Assembly (NCBI RefSeq): GCF_004793975.1 | Contig: NZ_SRYB01000016.1 | Location: 1-64,000 of the forward strand | Reading direction: 5' to 3' | DNA length: 64,000 bases | Source: Lepagella muris | Lineage (GTDB): Bacteria > Bacteroidota > Bacteroidia > Bacteroidales > Muribaculaceae | Shown here: positions 62,273-64,000 of the stretch, one piece after another | Layout of the letters: every line of letters begins with the position of its first letter | Numbering within the stretch: position 1 is the first letter of the stretch | Notes under the pieces: generated by a model | What the model saw: the letters and a program-made list of their open reading frames with translations, nothing else | Databases searched by the model: none | Told to the model about the DNA's origin: nothing | Translations under genes and position numbers: made by a program

Positions 62273-63268
62273 TCAAGGCACCACCACTTTATCAAGGATG
62301 GCGGTGATCACCTCATCGGCACCAATATTATTTGCCTCAGCCTCATAGGAGAGACCGATACGATGGCGCATCACATCGTGGCATACGGCACGCACATCTT
62401 CCGGGATTACATAGCCGCGACCCTGAAGGAAGGCGTATGCCCTCGAGGCGAGCGCGAGGCTGATGGAGGCACGCGGGGATGCACCGTAGGAGATGATGCT
62501 GTCGAGATCGGAAAGACCGAACTTGCCCGGCTCACGGGTGGCAAACACGATGTCGACGATATAGTTCTCTATCTTCTCGTCGATATAGATCTTACCGACA
62601 ATCTTCTGCACATCAAGAATCTCCGATGGTTTGAGGATAGGCACTATCGGGTCGAGCGCGCCTTTGATATTCTGGCGGATGATTGCCTTCTCCTCCTCTT
62701 TTGAAGGATAGCCGATCACCACTTTCAGAAGGAAACGATCGGTCTGTGCCTCGGGGAGCGGATATGTGCCCTCCTGCTCTATCGGGTTCTGGGTAGCCAT
62801 CACAAGGAAGGGACGGTCAAGCGGGAAGGTCTCCTCGCCGATAGTGACCTGACGCTCCTGCATCGCCTCGAGCAAGGCACTCTGCACCTTCGCCGGGGCA
62901 CGGTTGATTTCGTCGGCAAGCACGAAATTCGCGAATATCGGACCCTTCTTCACCTCGAAGCTCTCGTTCTTGACGCTATAGATAAGCGTACCTATGACGT
63001 CGGCGGGGAGAAGGTCCGGAGTAAACTGGATACGGCTGTATTTTGCGTCCACAAGGCTTGCAAGAGTCTTTATGGCAAGGGTCTTGGCAAGACCCGGCAC
63101 GCCTTCGAGAAGGACGTGACCGTTGCAAAGCAATGCGATAAGCAATGAGTCGACCAAATGTTTCTGTCCGACGATGCGGCGGTCCATACCACTGCGGATC
63201 ATGCTGATGAAGCTGCTCTTGGAAGCAATCAGATCATTCAACTCTCTGATATTCACTGTTTCATTCAT
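62273..63268 (-). CDS. MoxR-family AAA+ ATPase
   Basis: A chaperone-like ATPase that works with VWA-domain partners, here BatA, BatB and the DUF58 protein. The 331-residue protein has Walker A GVPGLAKT (56-63), Walker B FVLADEIN (115-122), sensor 1 in VMATQNPIEQEGTYPLPEAQ, and arginine motifs in EAQTDRFLLKV. The C-terminal lid has ASPRASISLALASRAYAFLQ. The length is standard. It is the first gene of the Bat operon, with a TATTTTTG promoter box about 52 bp upstream. Confidence 0.93.
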   Translation of the reverse strand: MNETVNIRELNDLIASKSSFISMIRSGMDRRIVGQKHLVDSLLIALLCNGHVLLEGVPGLAKTLAIKTLASLVDAKYSRIQFTPDLLPADVIGTLIYSVKNESFEVKKGPIFANFVLADEINRAPAKVQSALLEAMQERQVTIGEETFPLDRPFLVMATQNPIEQEGTYPLPEAQTDRFLLKVVIGYPSKEEEKAIIRQNIKGALDPIVPILKPSEILDVQKIVGKIYIDEKIENYIVDIVFATREPGKFGLSDLDSIISYGASPRASISLALASRAYAFLQGRGYVIPEDVRAVCHDVMRHRIGLSYEAEANNIGADEVITAILDKVVVP

Positions 63269-63319
63269 ATAGCGTAATTCTATTTTTTATCTGGTTACAA
63301 GGAACGGAATATTCAAATG

Positions 63320-63327
63320 CAAAAATA
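63320..63327 (-). promoter_or_regulatory. -7 box of the moxR-bat operon
   Basis: On the minus strand TATTTTTG matches TAnnTTTG, about 52 bp upstream of the moxR start at 63268. No clear -33 TTG is visible in the AT-rich sequence above it. The 147-bp gap to the thiL stop suggests that this operon has its own promoter. Confidence 0.5.
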
Positions 63328-63415
63328 ATATTTATTAACTTAAAATCTCCCATTCTCTCTGTTAAATAATCTTGAACCTTTTTAAACCATATTAAATCGG
63401 AGGGATGCCGGCTCG

Positions 63416-64000
63416 TCAGTCCTTATCGGTAAATGCGTTCCAACCCTGCGCCTTTATCTGCATCTCCGCGCCGTCGCGGGTGACGAGCGCACAGCCCAAT
63501 TCCGGCTTGGTGATGTAGCCGATCATCCTTACCCCCTTGAGTTTCTCCACCTTCTCATGGTCGGTGATGGGCACCGTGAAAAGCAGCTCGTAATCCTCAC
63601 CGCCGTTCATGGCTGCGGTCACAAGGTTCATGTTGAATTCCTCCGCCATAAGAGCTGTCTGATAGTCGATGGGAATCTTATCCTCATAGACACGGCATCC
63701 GGTGCCCGACTTATGGCAGATATGGAGAAGTTCTGACGACAGACCGTCGCTGACGTCCATCATGGCGGTGGGCTTTATCCCCGTATTCCTGAGCTCCTCC
63801 ACTATATCACGCCGTGCCTCCGGCTTTAGCTGACGCTCCAGGATATATTCCTTTCCGGAGAAATCGGGCTGGAAATCCTTCTGCCCGGCTCCTACGCGAT
63901 TCTCACGCTCGAGAAGCTGCAGCCCCATGAATGCCGCGCCAAGGTCGCCGCTGACGCATATTATGTCGGTTGGCTTCGCTCCGTCGCGTCCCACAACTTC
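63416..64000 (-). CDS. thiL: Thiamine-monophosphate kinase (3' part, cut by window edge)
   Basis: Phosphorylates thiamine monophosphate to thiamine diphosphate with ATP. The frame is open to the window edge at 64000, so the N-terminal part, about 150 residues with the metal-binding aspartates, lies outside. What is visible: GRDGAKPTDIICVSGDLGAA, MGLQLLERENRV, TAMMDVSDGLSSELLHIC and AAMNGGEDYELLFTVP, all typical of ThiL. It runs in the same direction as the moxR operon, with a 147-bp gap. An in-frame GTG at 63992-63994 is not the true start. Confidence 0.92.
   Translation of the reverse strand, partial: EVVGRDGAKPTDIICVSGDLGAAFMGLQLLERENRVGAGQKDFQPDFSGKEYILERQLKPEARRDIVEELRNTGIKPTAMMDVSDGLSSELLHICHKSGTGCRVYEDKIPIDYQTALMAEEFNMNLVTAAMNGGEDYELLFTVPITDHEKVEKLKGVRMIGYITKPELGCALVTRDGAEMQIKAQGWNAFTDKD

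Overview
The window is a chromosomal segment of a Bacteroidales bacterium. The evidence is two SusC/SusD polysaccharide utilization loci (PULs), Mfa/FimB-type lipoprotein pili, a Bat aerotolerance operon, TAnnTTTG promoter boxes and the near absence of Shine-Dalgarno sequences. Base composition looks higher in GC than typical Bacteroides, which together with the gene set suggests a Muribaculaceae-like gut commensal. That family-level call is an inference. I saw no rRNA or tRNA genes, no CRISPR array and no intact insertion sequence.

Layout. (1) 0.4-15.6 kb is a fructan (levan/inulin) PUL: SusC, SusD, a surface glycan-binding lipoprotein, a surface GH32 lipoprotein, an opposing hybrid two-component sensor with a periplasmic sugar-binding domain, a second exported GH32, a sugar permease and a fructokinase. 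(2) 15.58-16.64 kb is a compact unit: one four-helix-bundle/zinc-finger gene bracketed by two arrays of 9-bp repeats. (3) 16.7-20.1 kb holds an EcsC-like protein, an AAA-ATPase/PD-(D/E)XK protein and a ZIP metal transporter. (4) 20.2-32.9 kb is a second PUL, with regulator, SusC, SusD, GH30, SusE-like binding protein and GH3. Gene order and enzyme families fit beta-1,6-glucan (pustulan) use. (5) 33.0-35.1 kb is genomic debris: a GH2 malectin-domain remnant, an alginate-lyase/GH88 chimera with an in-frame stop, a 33-bp tandem repeat and an AAA/DUF4143 stub. (6) 35.3-48.8 kb is a seven-gene pilus operon on the minus strand. Its two large distal genes encode adhesins carrying starch-binding-like WPG modules, and one also carries a FISUMP/C-type-lectin-like domain. 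An 11-G homopolymer lies upstream of the first gene. (7) 49.3-53.5 kb carries a 16-unit 9/10-bp repeat array abutting mutS2, then mutS2, a tandem UspA protein and a small DNA-binding protein. (8) 53.7-63.3 kb is the MoxR-DUF58-BatA/B/C/D/E operon, followed by the 3' part of thiL at the right edge.

How the genes work together. The fructan locus would bind and cut polymer at the surface, import oligosaccharides through SusCD, finish hydrolysis in the periplasm, take up fructose by the MFS permease and phosphorylate it. Free fructose is probably the signal read by the hybrid sensor. The second PUL repeats this logic for a beta-glucan, with GH30 as surface endo-enzyme, GH3 as periplasmic exo-enzyme and a transmembrane DUF6377-type regulator in place of a hybrid histidine kinase. 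The pilus may attach the cell to alpha-glucans or other glycans through its tip modules.

The most unusual structures, in order, are the repeat-bracketed four-helix-bundle cassette, the carbohydrate-binding pilus tips, the poly-G tract and the chimeric lyase/GH88 pseudogene. Family assignments come from motif recognition without database searches.
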